A DNA stretch of 64,000 nt from NCBI RefSeq assembly GCF_002999335.1, contig NW_020312270.1, positions 124,001 through 188,000 of the forward strand, written 5' to 3'. Position numbers and translations under genes: made by a program. Numbering within the stretch: position 1 is the first letter of the stretch; each line of letters starts with the position of its first letter. Origin of the DNA: Cyclospora cayetanensis (taxonomy: Eukaryota > Apicomplexa > Conoidasida > Eucoccidiorida > Eimeriidae). Positions 11,701 through 22,400 of this stretch are shown one piece after another. The notes under the pieces are model-generated. The model did no database searches, was not told the origin of the DNA, and saw only the letters and a list, made by a program, of their open reading frames with translations.

Positions 11701-12038
11701 GGAGTCTCCCCCTCCGGCACAGTTTCGCAGAGGCTTCTACGGGGAGAGGCCCTTTTTTCTGTATTGTTCATGACGGTTGCCGTCAAGGGAATCGGAGGAC
11801 ACTTTCCTGCGGTGTCGTGTACTTCTGTGCAGGGGAGCAACTGTGATGACTGCAGTTTCGTGGAAGAGCGCTGGGAAAAGGCTGTTCTCTCGAGGTTAGA
11901 CGTATTGGGGCCAAGGGTTCCGCAGCAGCTATAGCAAGCCGCTAATCCGTGCGGAGCCTCACGTCGGTGGGTAGCCTTTGAAGGCTGGGAGGCTTGCTTG
12001 TCTTCAGGTGTTCGTGCGGTGAGTGCCTGTGGGTGCAA
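5718..12038 (-). CDS. Giant low-complexity coiled-coil protein, unknown function
   Basis: One uninterrupted 2106-codon frame in a window where every other long gene but one is split by introns. No known domain is recognised. Visible composition, by residue: acidic and Ser-rich N-terminus; a Gln/Glu-rich coiled-coil stretch around 370-500; an Arg/Ser-rich basic middle (about 760-1150); a second charged helix-forming block (about 1190-1420, many Arg-Glu-Gln repeats); an Ala run with [14 protein letters not shown] near 1750; a KQKQQQKQKQ tract near 1870; and a basic C-terminus rich in Arg. There is no signal peptide or membrane segment. Such proteins in coccidia are often cytoskeletal or pellicle-associated, but nothing here proves that. 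The ATG at 12038 is the first in the frame. The triplet composition keeps several antisense frames open, and these are shadows. Confidence 0.75.
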   Translation of the reverse strand: MHPQALTARTPEDKQASQPSKATHRREAPHGLAACYSCCGTLGPNTSNLERTAFSQRSSTKLQSSQLLPCTEVHDTAGKCPPIPLTATVMNNTEKRASPRRSLCETVPEGETPGSQALSRVANNATEDSKASQNVCEEKSSKATDHGDNSIIAPVEVELQRPPSTMKYTETDVAQHQTPKEVPGATAADGLTQPLEDAGAAAALRSQKSTNPFDSDTEEEEEGALLPSGASGVTEQPLPTCMCIETPPADAAANAAAAASPRVVKTPSTEQLATAAAVPVDAEAVLLRSVIELLQRLEQKGSQVLAGAPCFSHRLRQGEGEEALKELLQMATSRESLLETLRGCLSAAQDVSEEVHTQELLQFIIAAEEKQQQEALKNEESRHMCQEEEQQRQLRGQEESSSEEQTERQEADAQREQQQMQEEEERQQHDRQVQQRDEQQQMQQEELLQQRLAQQEKEQETEEQQRYSDCQDAPEEQQHTGEEAAQEPPPPREPQQVEATTAKDMNTAAAAPADEEEAAGGDTHRSRSEIDTAAAPKEEGGSASPSGQEVPPSATAAEDRVAAEQEAGAAVEQDVAAGPPHCKGVEDSPLPTGSSEDVGVSWQVLRAAGEQTTEGCVNASPPVQEVPEALSPLESRGSLGGPLGSLPIAEDEAEEIQERLLHHVAQQQQSAACSSSSLVFLPCGGEVDALLREAEKEGAAPPRGHTTLSDGEDEAEAIFSVFLANRSEVCDQGSRQLRSASASPRLDFSSASPRADLSQTHSGGALRSSQSLARFAQSPLQQQQHVLPESLDARHRGLVGLSADELSRHLHATENPLSSSDLFSSGTVLSSARPSFQSTRLSVGSTRTGTQVDVPCRLAYTWGPPTPLHVEEEHLHGVPMLQRRRGAVSGYDEDVPNAALAAAAGILRSSRSRSNEWRGRRGSEDLVSAQSVRLVSNALPSASSTFYACRAMSSLAAQAAATRVAASPVSAPANASSEGLPMRSRVVLAGGAAEDARTPVRRHRGPPLARIPEVHASHAASIPESYEELGETTPRGRWRGEIRTAGCPSTMRPLSRYAPSQLEKQPSQAEFAAAGTCVSPKFSASCRSFSRIGRSRQALVRSELQGIPLRESCRRKRQSRAERRRRTVSNSSRDPFPREVGARGAVTPEESTDDLAAAYCVAGRKTYKRDQETQALIGGSTAILSKEERLRDRELQERFERLTAQERRDQEHRRQKQSELVPQEDPDDALRSAQTFLLRGESRPLQWQPQERLQRSLSERSSVGRIGKRHSTAGAFPDNRCSTAQLSEAVEEESVRLANSVHSAQLEVQQEEGARVYEQLEQEKQKQGEEETRWLLQQQQEGARLLQKRRQQFEAVQQRQQEFLCARRQERELKAMASREGDGIQSRGEEKEACGAEAVRSDTRSAAWCAMETPEEAFEGSPDALKPPQGGGTAERRGSRLRAEVTPRAPTGEGKSGANAAHVREGAGRQALQRRLEEGAMSGGVFEIASGADLRDADLEGLDARSPPAATAALHLGYTAPSKRSPEVGADDDQLVFRSLESGETFGKARSEVEAGGGGGKTKEFKASLDRLQEATYGFGSTEEGQEGCCELRAEEVWTRERGFTTQQHASQTAEAPRLDPPKGHTTDVGVETDLTVQTPLPDVFELEKEDADINEEHVAAGARQSQHQPGARTGPAAAATDKPRKGKGLSSVQEDSEVFGVPFEAEQQHQQWVANIRAAEEARQQVAAAAAAASAAAAAAREAVAAANEAAVDPSEVLTPEILKTAVESFQLEEAAAALHPPSPRRPPSAAKKVRSRPVQSGSFTSTSGDNKETSREKTATSGGGCACEGGDWGEGFPRRRRALPLAAAYCQEEQQQKQKQQQKQKQLQRQAPSSAQMHPQDLCGGALTRGRGPPSVAGKGDRCALKPPMDVREGSTSSKGREKCLPAEHPVSTWPLTATPFKNEGLPFIPQQFVDQYYLQDRRKSDGGIRGPPLLSSEQEPQVLQPYRGGRASRSLSRRGSLLDFSNAPAAAKALASRLRDRLRPLLSRQEYGGGSQGGLHPRETCLQSGGLQQPRVYDAAGAAAAAAAELNFAEMPTLARAKQQRQLNRRRSTRRNNGAQVLF

Positions 12039-12241
12039 GAAGCACGCACTTCAGGAGACCCTCATCGCGTCTTAATATTTATGACAAGCAAAAAGAAAAA
12101 CGAGGACTGGGGAGAGAAAGAGCAGACGAATGGCGGACGTGGGAGTGGAAACGGCTTATTGAGGGGTAAGGAAATGCGAGGGAAAGGCCTAGGAGGGAGG
12201 AGGAGGGGGGAATATGGCAGTAGGTGTAAGGGGTCTAGGAT
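12039..12241. other. Short intergenic gap between two minus-strand genes
   Basis: About 200 purine-rich bases between the 3' end of the membrane-protein gene and the start of the giant coiled-coil gene. No open frame of note was seen. It must contain the 3' untranslated region of the former and the core promoter of the latter, unless the latter starts at a later ATG. Confidence 0.4.
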
Positions 12242-15200
12242 TTACGCTTTACGTGCCAGGGTTTGCAGCCTCTGGACCGTCTCCGCGTCTACGGCTAGGC
12301 CCGCCTCGTGTGCTAGCCCCCTTGACTGAAGGGGTAGGAGGATAGACACGTCAGTGGGGAGTCTTCTTGCCTTGCGGGCAGCGCCGTGAAGAGGGTGCCC
12401 CTGTGGCGGGGGAGGAAGCTCCTGCAGCTTCTGCTGCAGCACTTGCTGGTCTCTCAAGCACTTGGGCAGGGGAACTGGGAAGCTCAGCAGTTTCTTAGAC
12501 CAAAACACCTTGCCAATGTACCTCTGAGCGACGAGGTGGTAGGTGTAGCTGCGGAGTAAACAAACAAAAGGGACGTGAGAGGGGTCTTCTCCTGCAGAGG
12601 TGAGGCAGCGACCATTTAAAAAAACCAGCTGCAGCGAAATCACCCAAAAGTCTTCGAGGCACTGACAGAAAAGAACCAGCCAGTGAGGCCTCCTAGGGTG
12701 AGTGCCACCAGATGCCGGCGCGCACCGCGGCAGTTCTGGGGTCACCTAGGGTTGGATATCTCAGACCTCTCCGGCCCCCCAAGGCACTGAATTATGGAAA
12801 ATTAGAGAGAAACGGTGGTACGAGGCACACATAATCCAGCATTGAAAAAAAGGACAGGAGACCTCTTTTCACGTCGAGGCTGCGAGGCCTAAACTTCGAT
12901 GCACGCAGGGGCGCGCTGCCTTGGGGGTTCTCTGGAAAAGAAGGCTCCCAGTGCAGGCGCTATGCATTTACTGAAAAAATTGGACGGATTTTTAGCTTTC
13001 GATCATAAAATAGCAAATACTGAACAAGAAGTACAGAAATGTAAGGCTGGCGCCGCCCGACGGGCCCTGTCGGCATGGCCCCAGCTTCAGGGTCGTCTGT
13101 CCTCTTTGCCCCGGATTCGGAGCGCACTCGCATGCACATAGCAGTAAACAAGTACTAGAAATGTGAAAATTGAGGCATTCGTCGAGAGACTTGCTTCTCA
13201 CAAGGGTCGTAACCAGCTTGGAGCCTCACCGCCGAACGCCCCAGCCCACAGGCGCACATCGCTCACAGTGACCCAAGGCTACACCGCATCCTACGTGAGA
13301 CCCTACAGGGTGAAAAATAAACGATCATGGAATAAAACACCTTGAACAGCCATAATGTACAGGGATTCTGAAGACTGCGACGCGCGATGTGCACAAACCA
13401 CGAAGGGTTACCTCTCTCAAGACACCTGGTCGCTAGGCCGTGACCAATGCGCAAAATGACAAAGAATAAATCGGAAAACGTGCTCCACGAAGAGAACACT
13501 ATCAAGTGACTTTACTCGCGCCTCTTTGAGCAAAGAGATACGCATACAAACTCGCATAGAGTACGATCGCAACCCATCATCAGGAGATACATGCAACCAT
13601 GCATGCAATAGCCAGAGTATATAAAAGCACCCCCACAACATAGCACTGTCCGCAGTCTGGTGCGCACGCTGCGCTCTACACACAATGGGATGCGCTTCCT
13701 TACGTGCTTGTGTAAGCAGCAGCTTCCTCGTCCCAAAGCACCTCGAGGCGTCCAGCAATGCACAAATAAGCTGATGGTGCATCGAAGCGGCCCCCAGCTA
13801 ACAGGATGGCTGCGGCTTTGCCTAGTGTCTGCTTTGGACAGTCACACTTGAACGCGGCCAGTTGAGCTGCAAGGAGCAAGACATCTAGGAGGGAACAAAA
13901 GCCGGTCACCCCCAAGATGGCCTTCGCTGCCTGCCGCTGCAGTGGCTGTACACCAGAGTGCCCCGTGCAGCAAATTAAAGCAACGGCGCCCAGTTGAGCT
14001 GCAATTTGCAGCAGTGAACTCGCGAGGAAGCAGCGAGTGAGCCTCCTCCTGGTCCCCAATTCCTTGACCTCTAGTCTGTCTCCTTCCTTCATCACAAATA
14101 CATTCACGACGAGGCGACCCCCAGTCACTACAAGGGCCAAAAACAGCAACAGCCCTGCGCTCGTGCCGTAGCCACCAAGACAAAACAGGCAGATGGCAGC
14201 CGTCGCCTGTACGCCGAAGTTGGAACTGCGGATATCTGAGCTCCCAAAGAGGCACAACTCAATGGGCTGAAACACAAAGCTGTAGAAACTGCTGAAGCCC
14301 AAATATCCCAAAATGATAAAGCCAAGAAGGAACCCCGCAAACGAGAGAGCCACAAAGAGCAACGTGCTGGCTGTACGCACCACCACACGAACAGGCAGCA
14401 CCACAACATTCCATTTGCCCTCTTCTAACTCTGAACTCGTGTCCACTGGGGGGTTGAAAACAAAAACGCTTGTGGTACCCAGCAACCAAATCAAAAACCT
14501 CGGCTTATTAAACCCGACGCTGGTACAACAAAGTATCTTTCTCCGAGGCAACATGAGGGCAAAAGAGGTTATGTGCCCCGAAGCGATCGCTCACAGAGAC
14601 AACAGTGCACTTACTGATACGAATATCCGCGGCGTAGAGAGTATTATCATTGATCTGTCGAAGCATCTGGTTTGTATTTGCCACTTCCTTTATGAGACTC
14701 ACAATGCACAAGGCTGCAATCAGCATCAACTGCAGCAGTAAAAGCCACAGCGCCGTGTAGCTGCCACCACTGGTGCTACCGCTGCCTTTCGCGCGAATCC
14801 TTAGCCCGAAGAGGCAACAGAAAAGCAGAAGAATGGCGTGCGGCACGCCCCTGGTGCACAGCAGAACCAGTACATAGGTGAACAGGGCTCCCAAGAACAG
14901 CGCGAACACTTCCCACTTGGTCGGGAGCATCGCACTTGACGCAAACTGGCGGTGCTCTTGTTTTGCGATGGTGGTTTTTTTGTAGAGCTCTCGCCCTCCC
15001 TCTTCTCCCTTGCCTTTTCCAAACTCTTCGCCCTCACGAGCTAGTCCGGCTACGCCTGCCAGCGCACTCGTATTGCTCGAGCTAGCTTCATCGTCTCCGT
15101 GTTCACAAGCCCCCTCCATCCCCAGCCAAAGTCCGGTTTCTTTTTCGTCGGCGCTTTCCAGATTTGCAGGATCAGAGGGAATCGCTGGTTTTAGCTCGGA

Positions 15201-16987
15201 AAGGCTCTCGTTGGCAGTGTGAAGCAAGGTTGGCGGTGTTCTGGCGTGTACTATCGCATCAGCAGGTAGCGATGCGTCTGCTGGGGTTCCTGCCGCGCGA
15301 GTTTCAGCTGGTGGCGATGTGGCTATCACCGCTTGTGCTGGTTCACTCAGAGGCGATGAGGCAAGCGGCGTTGGTGCTTCTGCCTGTTCTGCCATGGGAG
15401 CTTCTCTCACGTGCGTTTCTCCTGAGGCATTTGCAGTGTCCTCTGCGGGATCCTTCATCGCATCCGTACCGCCTACTACGCATTCCGAGGAAGCCAATAT
15501 TGCCGCAACATTCGCCTCAGTACTGTCCGCCTGAGCTGCCGCAGGGTGAGAAGGGTCCTGCGCAGAAGATGCAGAGTAAAAGCCTCGGCGCTTCCGCGCC
15601 ATGACGTGCAGTTCCTTTGATTGCCACGTCTTGAGAACCTGTTCGAATTCGTTGCAACTGTTGGCCTTGCACAAATCGGGATTTTCCAGTTCTCCGGAGC
15701 TCTCCCCCTCCTTGTCACCAGTGGCTTGAAGGCCTTCCGCTGGAGGGCTGTTGAGGCCGTTCTGGCTTTCTGGCCTCTCAGCGTTGTTAGGGGGAGCCGT
15801 CATCTCTGGCGAGGCGTCGGCCGTCTCAGCAGCGTGAGCCGATAGCGCCTGGAAGAGCAGTGCGTTTCGCGCTCTCTGAAGACACTCCGGAGGTCCTTCC
15901 TGGCAAGGTGGAGTGCAGCTCCGCCTCGATTCTCCACGCGAGGTTCCGGAAACTGCACTTTGCGAGCAAGGATCCGCCAAGTGAACTGGGAAGGCCGAGG
16001 ATTGTGCAGACATTGTTTTCCACTGCCTCACCGTCCCATCGCAGGCACGACTCCCCTGAGAAGGCGGCGGCGTGGAGGGAACTGCTGCGAAGTGACCTTG
16101 AGGGGTTGAAAGGCGACAGCCGCTCTGTCCCTCTGCAGATCGTGGTGCACTCGGCGAAGGATGGCCCCTACTTGCCGCCCCCAAGAAAAGGGAGGCCTCC
16201 TTGAGAGCCATCCCGCGGCAGCGGTAGAAGCCGTGTTCTTCCGCTCCTGTGTCACACATTCGGCCTTCCCTTGCCGGATCTATGCGCGCTGCAACTCGGG
16301 GACGGAGCGTCTTACACTGCCGCTTAAGCCCCCAAAGCTTCCGCCTCGCCGGCTGCAACACGCTACCACGCACCTCTTGGAGGGCCGTCAGTACTTGGTG
16401 TGCCCTCCAGCTCGCCACGGCTTTCCCAGAACGCCCAGCCGCAGCCAATTTTTTTAGTAGTGCCCTCGAGTATTGCCTGCTGACGCGCTGCACCTCTTTT
16501 GACGTCCCCAGCAGGGAGGCCCTCAAGCGCTCGCTCCTCACTTGGAGGGCTATGTCAGATCTCCAAGGCCTTTCAAGCACCGCCTGCTTTAAAAGGCAGA
16601 GCCGGCGTCGCACACACTTTACGAGCCTATGGCTAGCCGCACTGCCTTGCGTTATCGAGATGCGGCGCAAAGGCGTCCAGCGTGAACTCTCAACTCCCCC
16701 CCTCCTTGCATTATTTCCGCCGCTACAGGCCTCTCTCTTCGGGGCGAAGTTCAGCGCTGAATTTCTCTTCAGACGCCGCTGCTCGACGCCACGACTGGGG
16801 TCTTTGCCGATGGAACCCATTCCCGTGTTCGCAATCTGTTCTCGGCTCCCCACCGAGGTGCTCTGTGGTTTGCCCTGACCACATGTCAAAGCATTGGGAA
16901 AGAGGCACTTAGAGCGCTCGTTTTCGATGGCATGCCTCTTGGAGCTAGCTGGAGACACGGCATCGCTCTCCACTGCATTTAAAAGGA

Positions 16988-17032
<45 letters not shown>

Positions 17033-17414
17033 GCGTTATAGTCGAAGACAAGCAAAAGGATGGCGCGGCGTTTGTGTAAGGAAGGTACTTAATTTTAAAG
17101 GGCTTCAGCATAGGGCCGCAGAAGAGCAAGGGGAACGCCTTACGAGCGATGCCACTGCCTGTACAGGTGGTCATTTTTCCCTTCTCTGGGTCGCTTTGTG
17201 TTTTCAACTGCACGGAGGGGGTCCCTGTCGGGCCTTCGTCTAGAAGGACAGATTTTGCCTTATCTGACCGTGCTGCTACCAAACAATTTGTGTTTGACTC
17301 GAGAGAACAGCGGCGTTCTCTCACATCTGCTGTCCAGACACAGTGCTCCCGCCGTCCATGGGGTGCCTTGGAGCCTGCCTTGGAGCTACAGCTCGAGCGC
17401 AAATGCGGATCCAT
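12242..17414 (-). CDS. Multi-pass membrane protein, unknown family (four exons)
   Basis: Model: 17414-17144, 16972-14615, 14445-13704, 12548-12242, giving about 1225 residues. Each junction has GT/AG and consistent phase: GTAAGG at 17143, GTAAGT at 14614, GTAAGG at 13703; acceptors preceded by pyrimidines. The first 800 residues are Ser/Ala/Pro/Glu-rich and lack a known domain. About eight hydrophobic segments follow: two before the 14615 junction (WEVFALFLGALFTY and LWLLLLQLMLIAALCIV regions) and the rest in the third exon. The fourth exon adds a soluble basic tail. An (AC)n tract lies wholly inside intron 1, so reading straight through it (a Val-Cys repeat) is an artefact. The last join spans 1155 bases and is the least certain. 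I do not recognise the family. The start could be in a further upstream exon. Confidence 0.6.
16988..17031. repeat. (AC)n microsatellite in intron 1 of the membrane-protein gene
   Basis: About 21 uninterrupted AC dinucleotides on the plus strand. It lies between the predicted donor at 17143 and the acceptor at 16974 of the minus-strand gene, and so is intronic. Confidence 0.95.
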
Positions 17415-19459
17415 TGTGCCAGTGGTTGTTTGCGGGTTGGCCGCGAAGAAATGACCGAGAAATCAGGGTGGTGATTTGACGCAAAATGGGGACACACAGG
17501 ACAAAAAAAATTCCTGTGCGAGCCTCATCGAAATGTAGTGGCTGGTAGGCTCCCCAGTGCACACCAGCCCAAAAAAAATTAAAGGACTCTGCAGATCGTT
17601 TGGTTCCGTACTGACCCCGAGAAACGCAAAACTCAAAGTCGGTAAATGCCAGAAGCGTAGAATGCAGACAGCGGCATGCTTCTTTCTGTGTGTTGCAGCT
17701 GCTCCTGACTCCCTCAGCCGGATGGAACGAGTTTAAAAGTATTCTGGGTAGATTAAATGGAAAAAATGCAAGCTATTCAGCATGGCAACGCCTCCGAAAC
17801 ACCCGGGGAAAAACCTCAAGTACCAGGCGATGCTCCGAAGCAGCAAATTACACACCGCAGCGGGGTAACGCTCGAAATGGGAGACGCTTGCTTATGTGAA
17901 GCATATGGCACCAAGAATTAGGCCTGAATTCAATGTCACGAAAGATTATGGGGGACAAGAGAAGAAGGATGTGAATTCGCCGTGATCTTCAGAGTGCGCC
18001 ACAGCGGGAGGTCTTGTGCCTGCGGACTACGACTTGCATAAATGGAGTATCCGTGATTGCCCTGAGATCGAACTCGGCGTTTAATTTTATATATTTGCAA
18101 TTTTCTCCATACTAAACGGGAAGTTTTCATCTCGTAAGGAAGGAATTCCAGAAGACACGCGACGCGGACAACGTCCAGAGGCCACCGGTCCGTCCCTATG
18201 GACAAATCTAGGGGCATCAAGCAACGATCGGAAAACAAACGGAAAAGATATTAAAGGTTGATTGCCATGACAGCTGATGCGCTAATACTTTGAACAGGAT
18301 GGATCTGGATGTTTATCTGTTTCTGGTATTGTTCGATACCATGCATCGTCCTCCCTCGGTCGACTGGACCCGACTTTTTGGTTCATGTGTTTTGATCATT
18401 CGAATTCCCCAGTTCCTGACACTACTCAGAGCTCACAAAGTACAATGCTTTATTAGGAACCGTTCAGTTAGCCCGTGTACACGAAAGGAGTAGGGGGGAG
18501 GTATAACCCGAATGCCTTCGCAAATAACTTGCCGAAAGATACCTCCTCATGCCCCAAGGTAAGCAGATCACCATTGGCACGGAAACGCCTTGTAAATAAA
18601 AAGATACACTGCCATACACTGGAGATAAAACAGTATATAAACGTGAACTAATCAGCTACATGTTGCTGAGGATGCACACCTAGCAACAAATTCCCGTGAC
18701 TATCGAACGTTTTCACTCATCGTCCGCGTTGCACAGCGTAGTGCTACACCATGCACCTTCGTTCTGCACCAGTTTAGATCTTTCAGCCCTCTTCAGTACA
18801 ATGCTCTACTGTCAAACCGTAAATATTTCATTCCCTATGGCTTAATACATAGAACCTCTGTTCGTCCGCAAATGCATCTCTAGCTAGACTGGAATGCAAG
18901 TAATTATTCATTTTCTTCGCAAAACCACTATCGAGTGCTCGAGGAATCTAACTGCGCCACGACAGCTATGTGCCAAGCCTGACGGAAGCTCTTACGACTA
19001 TTTAGCCGGCAACACACAACGGTTCAAGAACTGACCGCACATACCACGCCGGATTACACCGGCAATAATACGAGTCTATGATAGAGGACAAAATGAAGAA
19101 AAGCGCAACAGCGGCTACAGCCGCAGTAGAGTTCCGACGAATATGCTGCGAAGTGCGTGGAACACTAGCTTTGCCCACTGGCCTGACAGTTGTTGCTCCT
19201 TATTAATAAAAATATATGGTATCGTTAACATTGCCTATATACCGTTACTGAAGGATATATTGGTAAAACAGCATATGATAAAGGTCACTAGCTCGATGCC
19301 ACGCTCTATGTAAGATCGGGTAATTCGAACAGCTGCAGAGCAGCACGTTGCTACGATCGCACAGAGACCATGAAACGAAAACCACTGACCTTCAATGGCC
19401 TCAGCTTGATCTGAGAGTTATACTCCACCGGCTCTGTGCATTTACAAAGGGGGAATCGG
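17415..19459. other. 2-kb gene-poor stretch
   Basis: This lies between the start of the membrane-protein gene (-) and the stop of the J-domain gene (-). Base composition is more AT-rich than in the flanking genes. Only short open frames without any recognisable motif occur. It should include the promoter of the membrane-protein gene and the 3' untranslated region of the J-domain gene. Confidence 0.45.
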
Positions 19460-22400
19460 TTAAATATTTCTGAAAACATAACCTACAAGAGGTTGAATTG
19501 CTGACCACGCGCCGATGCCAAGCGACAACAGCACCATGCCACACAGGAACATCTGAAGGCAGAATACAAAACAGGAAGCCACAACCCATTGACTCTGTAA
19601 CACGTGAGCAGTGCGAACTCGGAAGCATAAACCACTTGAAGGATGCAGCAGCAGCGTGACTGAACTGCTGGAGTCACGCATTTGTTCTTGTTCGTGGCCC
19701 TACCTCAGCTGTAATCTTGTTCCAAAACATAAATGTGGCTATTCCGATGCAAAGCAGCAGTAGGATCTGGGACACAGGCGCATGGGCATATGAGTGCCAA
19801 AAGACCTAAAGCTACCGAGCCGATGCCGCAGCATAGGTTCCATAAAATTGAAGGCCTCTCATCCCTTAATACTTCGGCAAACATAATACCCTGCTCCGCG
19901 ATACAATTTTAAGCTGCTACCTAGCACACTGAGGAGCCCTGAACTAAACTCCGGCCTCTTACCTGCAGCCACCACCCAGCACTAAGGAGCATCCACCAAG
20001 AGTTTTGTACACTGGCCAGACACTGTCTTGCAAAGTTTTGTCCAGAACAGTACTCTGGCAGTGGAGAAAAAGACAGCAGGCCTGTTTCCTCCTCGTCATC
20101 AGTGGCGCTCTTCAGGTCTTCAAGGGCCTGATAGAGTCGCTTGTACACGTTCTCCTTGCTCTCGTTCGCTTTCCCCGTCTCCTCCACATACAGCGGAGGT
20201 AACGCTGCTACACGGGAGCTCTCCAGGTCCAGCAAAAAGACGGGAGTGTCGTCTAGTTCCTCCTTGACCATTCGCAATAACAGGCTTTCCTTGGGTAGGC
20301 CTGGCAGAGACTGCGCCGCAGCGGGCTTTCCCACCGACACGCGGACCTGCAGGGCCAGAGTGTCATCCCGCACACCCCTCTGCTTGTTGTATTTCCAAAC
20401 CAGGAAGCACTCTCTCACTTCCCCATTGAGCAGTGCAAATGTTCTCCGAAAATGCAGCAGCTGCCTACACCACCGTTGGAAAAGAAAGCCTGGGGATGGA
20501 TTGTGTGGGAAACAGCATTGCCGTGTGCCCTCAACAGGATCTCTGTACCGCGCTTCAGTAATATTGGGAGTGAGAGAAAAGGAACATTTCGCCGCGAAAT
20601 TTCGCCTTCTCCCCCCAAAGCAAAGGTGGAAACTTTGTGGGTGTTTAGGCTAAAACATACCACTTGAATGTGTATGACATCTTCTTCCGTGTTGTCTGGC
20701 TGTACGATATGCACATCTTCCGGTTCGTTCGTGGAGGTGCTCGTTTCATCCGCGTCCTCTGCGTCCTTCTGGGCATGCGGCTTTTCGTGCATCTTCGCCG
20801 TTTGCACTGCGCGCTCCCAAATTAATTCCATATCTTTCTGCGGATTCTCTGGGGCACCACGTACACCGTAAGGAACACACATCGGAGGGCTGACTTGGAG
20901 CTTTGATCGTTAGAAGTTACGCGCAACAAGCAGCTAACATAGCACCACCTCTACACTCTGCTTTGCACGCTTGCTCTACATGTGCGGTGCGCGTATTAGA
21001 AAGACGAGTCCCCTAGACCGGGGGCGAGGCATCCACTTGCATGTACACAAATCCCCGTTCACAGACTCGGAGTTACGCAGGATGAAAACAGAACCTGACT
21101 TGAATTAGCACCATCTCGAAGAGCCACACCCTGTGCATTTGAGCGCCTCGTCTTTACGTACCCAGTAAATACTTCTTTTTGGAAAGCTGCAAAAGCGCTT
21201 TCATGCGTTCAAGATCAAGGGTTTGGTTGGTGCTGCCCTCCGGGCTGTCGCTTCTAGAAACGTCTTCTGCCGGCTCCAGAACCACAAGGCAAAAGACTTG
21301 GCGCTGCAGTGAGCTCTTGCAAAGCGACGCACTATTCTGCTGGTAAAGCAGCGGCTGCAAGGCCTGCAAACGCATCCAGACAGACGTGGGGTCGCGGCAA
21401 AGACGCACAGATGTCGACGTCCATCACGGTGAAAATTGGAGTGCCCCTGCAAGCCTCTGCAGCAGCAGTTTTCACGTGCAATACGCCCTCTAGATCCAGC
21501 ACATAGATACTCTGAGAGTGACCAAACAGGGAGGAAAAGTTTTTCTCTCTCTCGGGGCTTTCGCCAAGCACGAAAAACCGCTCGCCGTTCAGCCTACCTC
21601 CTTGAAGCGATCTATCGCAAGAGACAGCGACGTCGCAGGATTCAGCAGTTTCGAGCGAACAGTGTGAAGGACAGCCTGCACGCGAGAGACGCCTCTGCCT
21701 TCATCCATGAAGAGCAGAAGGTTAGAGCCTTGTTCGAGCGCTTCCTCTTGAAGGTCGTTCATGTGAACGGGCAGCTTCAGCGCGCTGGAGGCGGTGGGCT
21801 GTGCCGAAATCGGAGTGATCCATGCGGGTGGATCCTTGAGGACAGCGATTACCGCCTCCTTTTCTCGTGATAAGACCGACCTTGCATTTGCGAGAAAGCA
21901 GAAACTCATGAGCTGCTTGTTCACAAACGCCGCGTGCTTTACAAGGAGAGAAGGCTTGCTCGCTGAGCCAGCAGAAGGAATCAGCACCGCTTTGTACTGA
22001 GCAGCCAAAGGCTGCGATGAAGAAGGCGGAGAGGCTAGCCACGATCTCAACGCATGAGCTGAACACAGCGAAAATTCACAAACTACACGAAGCTGCGCCG
22101 TGTATGCAAAGCTCTCCGCAAAAAGCCAAATCCTCACTCCTCCCCCCTGCTGTGCCTCGACGCATGTCAGACGACCTGGCAGCCAGTCCGTGGCGTCTGA
22201 CTGCACGGCGTCTTGCAACCTCCGTCTAAACGAACGGGCTCGGAGACCAAAGGGCGAATGGCTCAAACCACTGCCTTAGCCACTACAGGGTTGCCTGCTC
22301 CCTGCTATAGCCAAGGGCAGCGCAAAGCTAGATGCGGCTAGCACGCCAGCATGCTTGGCGGCTTGCGCCACATGCGCCTTGTGTGCTGTGTTCACTCTAC

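Noticed and set aside
16894..17079. Coding through the AC repeat (Val-Cys or His-Thr runs)
   Set aside because: A phase-matched intron (donor at 17143, acceptor at 16974) removes the repeat.
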